64,000 bases of DNA from Curtobacterium aurantiacum (GTDB taxonomy: Bacteria; Actinomycetota; Actinomycetes; Actinomycetales; Microbacteriaceae), in NCBI RefSeq assembly GCF_018598555.1, contig NZ_JAHEWN010000012.1, positions 57,675 through 121,674 of the forward strand. The letters are read 5' to 3'. Numbering within the stretch: position 1 is the first letter of the stretch; each line of letters opens with the position of its first letter. Both the position numbers and the translations under genes were made by a program. The notes below the pieces were generated by a model that searched no databases, was not told the DNA's origin, and was given only the letters and a program-made list of their open reading frames with translations. This document shows positions 1 to 7,967 of the stretch, in pieces.

Positions 1-4
1 GAGA

Positions 5-664
5 ATGCATCTCCCCATGCTCGGTGGCGCGCAGAACGTCCCGGCTCCGTCCAATCGGTACATCCTGCCGAGCTTCGAAGAGCGCACGGCCTACGGCTAC
101 AAGCGCCAGGACCCGTACGCCAAGCTCTTCGAGGACCGCATCGTGTTCCTCGGCGTGCAGGTCGACGACGCGTCGGCTGACGACGTCATGGCCCAGCTGC
201 TCGTGCTCGAGTCGATGGACCCCGACCGCGACATCGTGATGTACATCAACTCGCCCGGTGGCTCGTTCACCGCGATGACGGCGATCTACGACACGATGCA
301 GTACATCCGTCCGCAGATCCAGACGGTCTGCCTCGGCCAGGCGGCCTCGGCCGCGTCGGTGCTCCTCGCCGGCGGCACCCCCGGCAAGCGTCTCGCGCTG
401 CCGAACGCCCGTGTGCTGATCCACCAGCCCGCGACCCAGCAGGGTGGCGGTCAGGCGTCCGACATCGAGATCCAGGCGGCGGAGATCCTCCGCATGCGCA
501 CCTGGCTCGAGGAGACGCTGTCGAAGCACTCCAACAAGACGCCGGCGGAGATCAACCACGACATCGAGCGCGACAAGATCATGTCGGCGCAGGAAGCCGT
601 GGAGTACGGCCTGATCGACCAGGTCCTCACCAGCCGCAAGAACCTGCCGGCGCTCGTCAAGTAG
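5..664 (+). CDS. clpP: ATP-dependent Clp protease proteolytic subunit (ClpP2-type)
   Basis: Serine peptidase subunit of the cytoplasmic Clp protease. It forms heptameric rings that degrade substrates unfolded by ClpX or ClpC. The 219-residue protein has the full S14 triad: Ser115 in GQAAS, His140 in LIHQP and Asp190 in IERD. The N-terminal part with [12 protein letters not shown] resembles the second of the two actinobacterial ClpP paralogues, so a clpP1 gene probably lies just before the window (inference). The first ATG is only four bases from the window edge, so the ribosome site cannot be seen and a slightly longer product is possible. A strong palindromic terminator follows. clpX is not directly downstream: an inverted copper operon lies between. 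Confidence 0.95.
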   Translation: MHLPMLGGAQNVPAPSNRYILPSFEERTAYGYKRQDPYAKLFEDRIVFLGVQVDDASADDVMAQLLVLESMDPDRDIVMYINSPGGSFTAMTAIYDTMQYIRPQIQTVCLGQAASAASVLLAGGTPGKRLALPNARVLIHQPATQQGGGQASDIEIQAAEILRMRTWLEETLSKHSNKTPAEINHDIERDKIMSAQEAVEYGLIDQVLTSRKNLPALVK

Positions 665-674
665 CACCAGCACG

Positions 675-718
675 AACGACGAAGGCCCCGCACCGATCGG
701 TGCGGGGCCTTCGTCGTT
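675..718. terminator. Perfect 22-bp palindrome between convergent clpP and copC-like gene
   Basis: Two 22-base arms are exactly complementary with no loop bases between them (AACGACGAAGGCCCC at the left edge, its complement at the right). It lies between two convergent stop codons and probably ends transcription from both sides. No T-run follows on the plus strand. Confidence 0.8.
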
Positions 719-727
719 GCACGGTGG

Positions 728-1390
728 CTAGTCCTCGGTGTCGTCGGACTCCGGGGCCGGCTTGCGGCGCAGGAGCAGCAGCACCGCGACGACCACGCCG
801 ACGAGGACGACGCCACCCGCGCCGATCCAGATCGCGTCGGACGCTGCCGAGTCGTTCGACCCCGAGGCCGTCCCGGTGGTGGTGTCCGAGCCGGCGGCGT
901 CGTTGCCCGCGGTGGCGCAGGTCGGGGGCTTCGCGGCTCCCGAGGCCGGGGTGAAGCCCGACGGCGCCTTCCACGTGAAGGGGTACTCGTCGGACACGGT
1001 GTGCCCGTCGGCGGAGACGATCTGCCACTCGACGGTGTACTTGCCGGATCCGCCGAGTGCGGCGGTCGTGGTCATCGACGGCCCCTCGACGGCGACGCAG
1101 CCGTCCTCGTAGTACCTGCCGTCGGGGCCGACGATGCGGAACGCGAAGCCCGACCCCGAGTCGCCGATGTCGAGCAGCTTGTCGTTCGTCGTGATGTCGA
1201 AGGTCTCCGGCAGCTCGGTCAGGGTGCCGCCGACCTCCGGGTCGGACGAGATCAGGTAGTTGTGCGCGCTGGCCGGACCGGCGAGCCCGAGGACCGCACC
1301 ACCGGCGATCGCGACGGCCGCGGCGGACCCGGCCACGAGCCTCCAGGCAGAGGACCGTGGCCGGGACCGACGCGAGCCGCGCTGCGTCAC
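728..1390 (-). CDS. CopC-domain copper resistance protein with C-terminal membrane anchor
   Basis: Exported copper-binding protein of the CopC/YobA type. The 220-residue precursor has a basic N-terminus, a hydrophobic signal segment (about residues 18-40) and an ASA cleavage site that leaves His43 (HNYLISSDP) as the first mature residue. A second conserved site, SADGHTVSDEYPF, carries His130. A Ser/Thr/Asp-rich linker, a single membrane span (about 190-212) and a basic tail follow. The GTG start overlaps the stop of the upstream ycnI-like gene in GTGA, so the two are co-translated; longer in-frame extensions would run into that gene. Known family members bind Cu(II) through the mature N-terminal His. 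Role in copper handling is inferred from family. Confidence 0.85.
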   Translation of the reverse strand: MTQRGSRRSRPRSSAWRLVAGSAAAVAIAGGAVLGLAGPASAHNYLISSDPEVGGTLTELPETFDITTNDKLLDIGDSGSGFAFRIVGPDGRYYEDGCVAVEGPSMTTTAALGGSGKYTVEWQIVSADGHTVSDEYPFTWKAPSGFTPASGAAKPPTCATAGNDAAGSDTTTGTASGSNDSAASDAIWIGAGGVVLVGVVVAVLLLLRRKPAPESDDTED

Positions 1391-2115
1391 TTGGCGGAGC
1401 TCCGACGACGCGTGCCGGCGACGGCGACGACCAGGGCGACGGCGCCGAGCACCAGTCCGCCGAGGCCGAGGAACCGGCCGACCAGGTCGGGGTCGCTCGG
1501 AGCGTTCGTGCCGGCGGCCTCGGCCGTCGGGGTCGCGGCGACCGGGTCGCCGTCGTCGTCCGTCGCCTCGGCGGCGGTCAGGGTGATCGAGGGTGCCGGG
1601 TGCTCGGGCTCGGCTTCGCCGGCCTGCTGCTCCTGGTTCCACTCGACGCTGCCCTTCTCGCAGGTCTGGATCGCGGGGAACTCGACCAGGTCACCGGCCT
1701 TGCCGTCCGGCAGCGAGAACGACAGCGCGAAGGTGTCGCGCTCGTCGGCGGGCAGGGGGGTCTTGGCGGTGTAGGTGACGCTGGTGACGCGCTCGGCGGC
1801 CGTCTCGGCGTGGTCCTCGTCGGACGCGGAGGCCGAGGGGTCGGTGTAGGGCTCGGTCGCCTTCGTGATCGTCCAGTTCGGGTTCACGGTGGGCGTGACC
1901 TCGATGACGGACTCCGGCACCTGGAACTCGATCTTCGTGGTGGGGGAGCCGTCGCAGCCGTGCGGGACCGAGAAGGTCGCCGTGGTGTACGAGTTCGCCG
2001 CGGTGGAGGTGGCCGTCGCGGAGACGTGCGCGCTGGCCGACGTGGCGCTGCCGAGGACGATGACTGCTGCGACACCGAGGGTGACGGCGCCGCCGGCGGC
2101 GAGACGCTTCTGCAT
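1387..2115 (-). CDS. YcnI-like DUF1775 exported copper-binding protein
   Basis: The 242-residue protein has a signal peptide ending in ASA, then a mature N-terminus beginning with His30 (HVSATATS). It carries one DUF1775 domain to about residue 170, an acidic Ala/Asp/Pro linker and a C-terminal membrane span (about 212-232) ending in TRRRSS. In Bacillus YcnI this family binds Cu(II) through the N-terminal His. The start was chosen at ATG with a good GGAAGGAA ribosome site seven bases upstream. First gene of a two-gene operon with the CopC-like protein. A TACA/TGTA inverted repeat upstream could be a copper-repressor operator. Both products are predicted to expose a His at the mature N-terminus outside the membrane. 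Confidence 0.85.
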   Translation of the reverse strand: MQKRLAAGGAVTLGVAAVIVLGSATSASAHVSATATSTAANSYTTATFSVPHGCDGSPTTKIEFQVPESVIEVTPTVNPNWTITKATEPYTDPSASASDEDHAETAAERVTSVTYTAKTPLPADERDTFALSFSLPDGKAGDLVEFPAIQTCEKGSVEWNQEQQAGEAEPEHPAPSITLTAAEATDDDGDPVAATPTAEAAGTNAPSDPDLVGRFLGLGGLVLGAVALVVAVAGTRRRSSAK

Positions 2116-2149
2116 GGGGTTCCTTCCAGAGGGTTCCTGGCTTGTGGTT

Positions 2150-2162
2150 CTACAACTTGTAG
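2150..2162. promoter_or_regulatory. Inverted repeat CTACAA-C-TTGTAG upstream of the copper operon
   Basis: Perfect 6-bp arms around one base, 35 bases upstream of the ycnI-like start. It contains TACA and TGTA half-sites like those bound by BlaI/CopY-family repressors, but with three bases between halves rather than the usual two. Assignment as an operator is inference. Confidence 0.45.
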
Positions 2163-2350
2163 AGGAGTCGCGATCACCGTAGCAGGCCCGCACGCCCTGG
2201 GCGAACGCGCTGGCGGATTCCGGAGGGGCATCGCGGTCGGTGTCACCGGTTGCGGTTAGGCTCGTGTCCACGACGAGGTGCCCACCAGCAGCGGTGCACC
2301 AGCGGTGGTGCGACAGCGCGGCCGGCATGTCCAATCAGGGAGGCACGGGA

Positions 2351-3631
2351 ATGGCACGCATCGGAGAGAGCGGCGATCTCCTCAAGTGCTCGTTCTGCGG
2401 CAAGAGCCAGAAGCAGGTCCAGCAGCTGATCGCCGGACCCGGCGTCTACATCTGCGACGAGTGCGTCGAGCTCTGCAACGAGATCATCGAGGAACGTCTG
2501 GCCGAAGCCGGAGAAGACACCTCGAGCGGTGACTTCGAACTGCCGAAGCCTCGCGAGATCTTCGACTTCCTGCAGGAGTACGTCATCGGGCAGGACCCGG
2601 CGAAGCGCGCCCTCGCCGTGGCCGTCTACAACCACTACAAGCGCATCCGGGCGCAGGGGCAGATCACCGCCGCCGAAGACCGCGACGACATCGAGATCGC
2701 CAAGTCGAACATCCTGCTCATCGGCCCGACCGGCTGCGGCAAGACGTACCTGGCGCAGACGCTGGCCAAGCGCCTCAACGTGCCGTTCGCCGTCGCGGAT
2801 GCCACCGCCCTGACCGAGGCCGGCTACGTGGGCGAGGACGTCGAGAACATCCTCCTCAAGCTCATCCAGGCCGCCGACTACGACGTGAAGCGCGCCGAGA
2901 CGGGCATCATCTACATCGACGAGGTCGACAAGATCGCCCGCAAGGCCGAGAACCCGTCGATCACCCGCGACGTCTCCGGCGAAGGCGTGCAGCAGGCGTT
3001 GCTCAAGATCCTCGAGGGCACGGTCGCCTCGGTCCCGCCGCAGGGCGGTCGGAAGCACCCGCACCAGGAGTTCATCCAGATCGACACGACGAACGTGCTG
3101 TTCATCGTGGCCGGTGCGTTCGCCGGGCTCGAGGACATCGTGTCGTCGCGGGTCGGCAAGCGCGGGATCGGCTTCGGGGCGCCCCTGCACAGCGCGTCCG
3201 ACCACCAGGACCTCTACTCCGAGGTGCTGCCGGAAGACCTGCACAAGTTCGGCCTGATCCCCGAGTTCATCGGTCGTCTGCCCGTCGTCACCACGGTGTC
3301 GCAGCTCGACCAGGCGGCGCTCATGCAGATCCTGACCGAGCCGAAGAACGCGCTGGTCAAGCAGTACCAGCGGATGTTCCAGATCGACGGTGTCGAGCTC
3401 GAGTTCGACCAGGGTGCGCTCGAGGCCATCGCGGACCTCGCGGTGCTGCGTCAGACGGGTGCCCGGGGGCTCCGGGCGATCCTCGAAGAGGTGCTCGGCC
3501 CGGTGATGTTCGACGTCCCGTCGGACGACGACGTCGCCCGCGTGGTGATCACCCGCGAGTCCGTGCTCGAGAACGCGGCGCCGACGATCGTGCCGCGGCC
3601 CCGGGCGAAGCGCGTCGAGAAGTCGGCGTAG
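2351..3631 (+). CDS. clpX: ATP-dependent Clp protease ATP-binding subunit ClpX
   Basis: AAA+ unfoldase that recognises substrates and feeds them to ClpP in the cytoplasm. The 426-residue protein has the N-terminal C4 zinc-binding domain (Cys13, Cys16, Cys35, Cys38), Walker A GPTGCGKT at 125-132, Walker [10 protein letters not shown] at about 190, the pore motif GYVGED and the ClpP-binding loop IGFG. The start is the ATG preceded by GGGAGG ten bases upstream; more upstream in-frame starts lack a ribosome site. A TAGGCT hexamer at 2257-2262 is a possible -10 element, giving a leader of about 80 bases. It has its own promoter region because it is separated from clpP by the inverted copper operon. 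Confidence 0.97.
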   Translation: MARIGESGDLLKCSFCGKSQKQVQQLIAGPGVYICDECVELCNEIIEERLAEAGEDTSSGDFELPKPREIFDFLQEYVIGQDPAKRALAVAVYNHYKRIRAQGQITAAEDRDDIEIAKSNILLIGPTGCGKTYLAQTLAKRLNVPFAVADATALTEAGYVGEDVENILLKLIQAADYDVKRAETGIIYIDEVDKIARKAENPSITRDVSGEGVQQALLKILEGTVASVPPQGGRKHPHQEFIQIDTTNVLFIVAGAFAGLEDIVSSRVGKRGIGFGAPLHSASDHQDLYSEVLPEDLHKFGLIPEFIGRLPVVTTVSQLDQAALMQILTEPKNALVKQYQRMFQIDGVELEFDQGALEAIADLAVLRQTGARGLRAILEEVLGPVMFDVPSDDDVARVVITRESVLENAAPTIVPRPRAKRVEKSA

Positions 3632-3652
3632 CCTGCTTCGTCGTCCTCAGCG

Positions 3653-3686
3653 CGAAGGCCCGCACCGTGATCGGTGCGGGCCTTCG
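3653..3686. terminator. Terminator hairpin after clpX
   Basis: 15-bp perfect stem (CGAAGGCCCGCACCG and its complement) with a TGAT loop, between convergent clpX and the M3 peptidase gene. Its sequence is close to the clpP terminator palindrome (shared GAAGGCCC and GCACCG). Confidence 0.8.
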
Positions 3687-3706
3687 TCGTTCGTGCCGTG
3701 CGCCGC

Positions 3707-5731
3707 CTACTCCAGTCCGCGGCGCCGCAGCAACGGGCCGACCTCGGCGTCGCGGCCGCGGAAGTCCCGGTAGGCCTCCAGCGGGTCCTTCGCCCCGCCG
3801 ACACCGAGCAGCCGTTCCGCGAACCGCCTGCCCGCCGATCGGTCCAGCCCGCCGTTCTCGCGGAACCACTCCACCGTGTCGGCGTCGAGCACCTCCGACC
3901 AGATGTACCCGTAGTACCCGGCGTCGTACCCGCCCGAGAACGTGTGCGCGAAGTACGTCGACGAGTACCGCGGCGGCACGGCGTCGACCGCGATGCCGGC
4001 GTCCGCCAGGGCGTCTCGCTCGAAGTCCTCGACCGACGTCACCGCGGCGGCTTCGGCGGCGGACAAGCGGTGCCACGCCTGGTCGAGCAGCGCTGCGGCG
4101 AGGTACTCGGTCGTGCCGAATCCCTCGTTGAAGCCCTCGGACTCGCTGAGCCCCAGGACGAGCTCCGGCGGCAGGGGAGCCTCGGTCTCGTGGTGCTTCG
4201 CGTAGTTCGCCAGGACCGACGGCCACGACACCCACATCTCGTTCACCTGGCTCGGGAACTCGACGAAGTCCCGCTCGACGTTCGTGCCGGAGAACCGCGG
4301 GTAGGTGGTCCTGGCGATGAGGCCGTGCAGGGCGTGCCCGAACTCGTGGAAGAGCGTCTCGACCTCGTCCTGGATGAGCAGGGTGGGAGAGCCGGCGGCC
4401 GGCTTCGCGACGTTGAGGTTGTTGACCACGACGGGCAGGGTGCCGAGGAGCTCGGACTGCTCGACGACCGGGTTCATCCACGCGCCACCGCGCTTGCCGT
4501 CGCGCGTGTAGAGGTCGAGCAGGTACAGCCCCACCGGCTCGCCGTCGTCGCCGGTGACCTCGAAGACCCGGACCTCGTCGTTGTAGCCGTGCAGGTCCGG
4601 GCGCTCGGTGAAGGTCAGACCGTACAGGGCGCCGGCGGCGTGGAAGACCCCGTCGTGCAGGACCCGGTCGGCCTCGAAGTACGGGCGCAGAGCCGAGCTG
4701 TCCGCGGCGAACTGCTCCCCACGGAGGATCTCGGTGGCGTAGGCCCAGTCCCAGGACTCGATGTCGAACCCGACCGTGCGGGATCGGACCGCCCGTTCGT
4801 CGTCGGCGTTCCGGGCGGCGGCACCGACGAGCGAGGACAGCAGCCCGTCGACGGCCTCGGGGGTCTTCGCGGTCTCGTCTGCGGTGACCACGGCGGCGTG
4901 GTTCGGGAACCCGAGCAGCTCGGCACGCTCGGCCCGGAGCCGGACGATCCGCAGCAGCACGTCGCGGTTGTCGTACTGGTTGCCGCACCTGCCGCGGGCG
5001 AGCGACGCACGCATGATCCGCTCGCGCAGGTCGCGGTTCGCCAGGGACGACAGCCACGGGTGGCCGGTGTAGAGCGGCAGCGTGATGAGCCAGCCGTCCA
5101 GCCGACGGTCGGCGGCAGCACCGGCGGCGGCGGACTTCGCACCGTCGTCCAGGCCCTCGAGCTCGTCCTCGCGCGTCACGTGCACGGCGGAGTCGTTGGT
5201 GTCCTCGAGCAGGTTCCGCTCGAAGGTCGTCGTGAGGGTCGAGAGCTCCTGGTTGATCGCGGTCAGTCGCTCCTTGCCCGCGTCGTCGAGGCCGGCTCCG
5301 GCCAGGGTCATCTCGGCGTGGGTCCGCTCGACCAGCCGCAGCGCCTCACCGGTCAACCCGGCGGCCTCGGCCCCGTCGAGTACCTGCTGCACGCGGGCGT
5401 AGAGGCGCGAGTCGAGCGTGATCGCGTCGCGGTGGGCGGCGAGGAGCGGCGAGACCTCGGCCTCGAGGTCCTGCAGCTCGGGCGTCGAGTCGGCCGACGA
5501 CAGCGTGAAGAACACGTGGCTGACACGGGTCAGCAGCTGCCCGGAGCGCTCCAGCGCGACCAGGGTGTTCTCGACCGTCGGGGCGTGCGGGTCGGTGGCG
5601 ATGGCCTCGACCTCGGCGCGCTGCTCGGCCATGCCGGCCTCGAAGGCCGGTCGGTAGTGCTCGAGTCGCACGTCGCCGAAGGGCGGCAGGGCGTAGGGGA
5701 GGGTGCTCGGGACGTCGAACGGGGTTGCCAT
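3707..5731 (-). CDS. M3-family zinc metallopeptidase (peptidyl-dipeptidase Dcp-like)
   Basis: Cytoplasmic oligopeptidase of the thimet/Dcp family, 674 residues, the usual length. The zinc site HEFGH is at 462-466 within DEVETLFHEFGHALHGL, and the third ligand Glu lies in the following EFPSQ helix region. No signal peptide is visible. The gene stands alone, read toward clpX, with terminators on both sides. It probably degrades short peptides released by other proteases; the Clp neighbourhood is suggestive but not evidence of a functional link. Substrate preference (oligopeptidase A versus dipeptidyl carboxypeptidase) cannot be read from the sequence. Confidence 0.9.
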   Translation of the reverse strand: MATPFDVPSTLPYALPPFGDVRLEHYRPAFEAGMAEQRAEVEAIATDPHAPTVENTLVALERSGQLLTRVSHVFFTLSSADSTPELQDLEAEVSPLLAAHRDAITLDSRLYARVQQVLDGAEAAGLTGEALRLVERTHAEMTLAGAGLDDAGKERLTAINQELSTLTTTFERNLLEDTNDSAVHVTREDELEGLDDGAKSAAAGAAADRRLDGWLITLPLYTGHPWLSSLANRDLRERIMRASLARGRCGNQYDNRDVLLRIVRLRAERAELLGFPNHAAVVTADETAKTPEAVDGLLSSLVGAAARNADDERAVRSRTVGFDIESWDWAYATEILRGEQFAADSSALRPYFEADRVLHDGVFHAAGALYGLTFTERPDLHGYNDEVRVFEVTGDDGEPVGLYLLDLYTRDGKRGGAWMNPVVEQSELLGTLPVVVNNLNVAKPAAGSPTLLIQDEVETLFHEFGHALHGLIARTTYPRFSGTNVERDFVEFPSQVNEMWVSWPSVLANYAKHHETEAPLPPELVLGLSESEGFNEGFGTTEYLAAALLDQAWHRLSAAEAAAVTSVEDFERDALADAGIAVDAVPPRYSSTYFAHTFSGGYDAGYYGYIWSEVLDADTVEWFRENGGLDRSAGRRFAERLLGVGGAKDPLEAYRDFRGRDAEVGPLLRRRGLE

Positions 5732-5799
5732 CTGCCCACCCTATGCACGGGTGCGCGTGTCCGTTCCTTCCCATCGCGCCCGCCGTGGGAAGCGGAATC

Positions 5800-5855
5800 G
5801 GGCGTACCTGGTCGGGACAACCGACCCGGTACGCCCGAGAACACCAGGTACGCCC
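5800..5855. repeat. Intergenic inverted and direct repeats upstream of the M3 peptidase
   Basis: A 13-base arm GGGCGTACCTGGT at 5800-5812 is the exact complement of 5843-5855. The 15-mer GGTACGCCCGAGAAC occurs twice, at 5828-5842 and 5847-5861. It is adjacent to the palindrome at 5911-5960. No protein is encoded here. Confidence 0.7.
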
Positions 5856-5910
5856 GAGAACGCCCGGAACGGCCCGGCTGGCACACGCACCCGCGCCCGG
5901 CGCGACCGAC

Positions 5911-5960
5911 ATGCGGACGGGAGGCCCGTGGCGGCACCGCCACGGGCCTCCCGTCCGCAT
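5911..5960. repeat. GGAGGCCCG-family palindrome, 24-bp perfect arms
   Basis: Two perfectly complementary 24-base arms separated by only CA. The core is GGACGGGAGGCCCGTGGCGG. It lies just after the stop of the TetR gene and may end its transcription, but closely related palindromes recur at 12446, 18619, 36275 and 54699, so it is treated as a dispersed repeat. There is no T-run. Confidence 0.8.
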
Positions 5961-5973
5961 CGCGGTCGCGTGG

Positions 5974-6555
5974 TCAGCGCGTGGCGGCGTCGATCAGGGT
6001 CTCGGCGGCACGACGCGCCTGCGCGGCCGGCGCCGTGGTGCCGGCGATGGCGGCCGTGGTCTGGGCGCCCTCGGCGAGCAGCGCGAGCTGGGCCGCGAGC
6101 TCCTCGGCACGGACCGGGTCGGCGACGACCTCGGCGGTGTGCTCCTGGATGAACCGCTGGAACGAGTCCTTGTGCTCGCGCGCGATCTCGGCGACCGCGG
6201 GCGAGGTCGCACCGAGCTCGCCGAAGGCGTTGATGAACCCGCAGCCGCGGAAGGTGTCGTCGCCGAACCACGACTCCAGGAAGTCGTAGACCGCGAGCAG
6301 CTTGTCGCGGGGGCCGGCAGCGGCCTCGACCGCGCCGTGCACGCCCTGCTCCCACATGTCGTGCCGGCCGGCGAGCACCGCGGCGATGAGCTGCTCCTTG
6401 CCGGGGAACGCGGCGTACAGCTTCTTCAGTGAGACCCCCGCGCCCGTGCGGATCTCGTCCATCCCCACGGACTGGATCCCGCGCGTGTAGAAGAGCTGGT
6501 CGGCGACCTCGACGATGTGTGCTCGGACGTCCGGCTCGATGGTGCTGGTGGCCAT
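5974..6555 (-). CDS. TetR-family repressor, divergent from hydrolase
   Basis: 193-residue TetR/AcrR regulator. The N-terminal helix-turn-helix spans about residues 10-55 (VADQLFYTRGIQSVGMDEIRT, then GVSLKKLYAAFPGKE). The C-terminal ligand domain contains GCGFINAFGELGA, seen in TetR proteins close to the YxaF/LmrA type. It is divergent from the alpha/beta hydrolase gene, and the 122-base gap holds two near-identical 16-base inverted repeats that are good operator candidates. Autoregulation and control of the hydrolase follow from this layout (inference). The inducer is unknown. Confidence 0.9.
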   Translation of the reverse strand: MATSTIEPDVRAHIVEVADQLFYTRGIQSVGMDEIRTGAGVSLKKLYAAFPGKEQLIAAVLAGRHDMWEQGVHGAVEAAAGPRDKLLAVYDFLESWFGDDTFRGCGFINAFGELGATSPAVAEIAREHKDSFQRFIQEHTAEVVADPVRAEELAAQLALLAEGAQTTAAIAGTTAPAAQARRAAETLIDAATR

Positions 6556-6575
6556 GTGTGTACCCCGTTCCCTGA

Positions 6576-7517
<942 letters not shown>

Positions 7518-7532
7518 TCCCTCGGCGATCAC

Positions 7533-7560
7533 GCGGGCGCTCCCCGGTGGGGGCGCCCGC
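7533..7560. terminator. Hairpin after hydrolase gene
   Basis: GCGGGCGC pairs with GCGCCCGC, extended by CCCC/GGGG across one bulged T, with a GGT loop. It starts 16 bases after the hydrolase stop. Confidence 0.75.
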
Positions 7561-7567
7561 ATCGTGA

Positions 7568-7610
7568 GCAGAAATGGTCGGGTCCCCACCGGGGACCCGA
7601 CCATTTCTGC
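7568..7610. repeat. GGTCGGGTCC-family palindrome, 20-bp perfect arms
   Basis: Left arm GCAGAAATGGTCGGGTCCCC, loop ACC, exact complement on the right. The left side, including the preceding GTGA, nearly matches the palindrome at 60463-60513, which defines a second dispersed family. It lies between convergent genes and may also act as a terminator. Confidence 0.75.
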
Positions 7611-7650
7611 ACGCCAACGAACAGCGCGCAGCGCGCAGCGCGTCCTCGCC

Positions 7651-7902
7651 TCAGTCCTCTTCGCCCGCGTCGTCCGGGTTGGTGACCTGGGCGTGCCCGA
7701 GCGCGTCGAGGTGGATCGAGGTGCCGTCATCGAGCTCGACGATCGGCTTGCCCTCGAGGAACGTCAGGGTCCAGCCCCACGTCCCCGTGTCGACCGACTC
7801 CGCCGCGAGCTCGTCCTCGACCTCGCGCACGGCGACGACCATCGCCTCGGGCAGTCGCGCAGGCGGCTCCCCACCCACGTTCCAGCGTGTGCCCAACTGC
7901 AT
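7651..7902 (-). CDS. Small conserved hypothetical protein downstream of valS
   Basis: 83-residue acidic protein (begins MQLGTRWNVGGEPPARLPEA). It contains a Trp-rich central stretch, TGTWGWTLTFLEGKPIVELD, that looks like a small beta-sheet domain, and ends NPDDAGEED. The ATG has TGGAGA eight bases upstream. It sits 65 bases after valS on the same strand and is probably co-transcribed. I do not recognise the family. No signal peptide or membrane span. It looks real because of the ribosome site and because third codon positions are GC-rich throughout. Confidence 0.75.
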   Translation of the reverse strand: MQLGTRWNVGGEPPARLPEAMVVAVREVEDELAAESVDTGTWGWTLTFLEGKPIVELDDGTSIHLDALGHAQVTNPDDAGEED

Positions 7903-7967
7903 CCGTGTCTCCAGTCCGGTGGTTGACGGGCCGGGTCGCCGACGCGACCCGGCCCGGACGGCCGACG

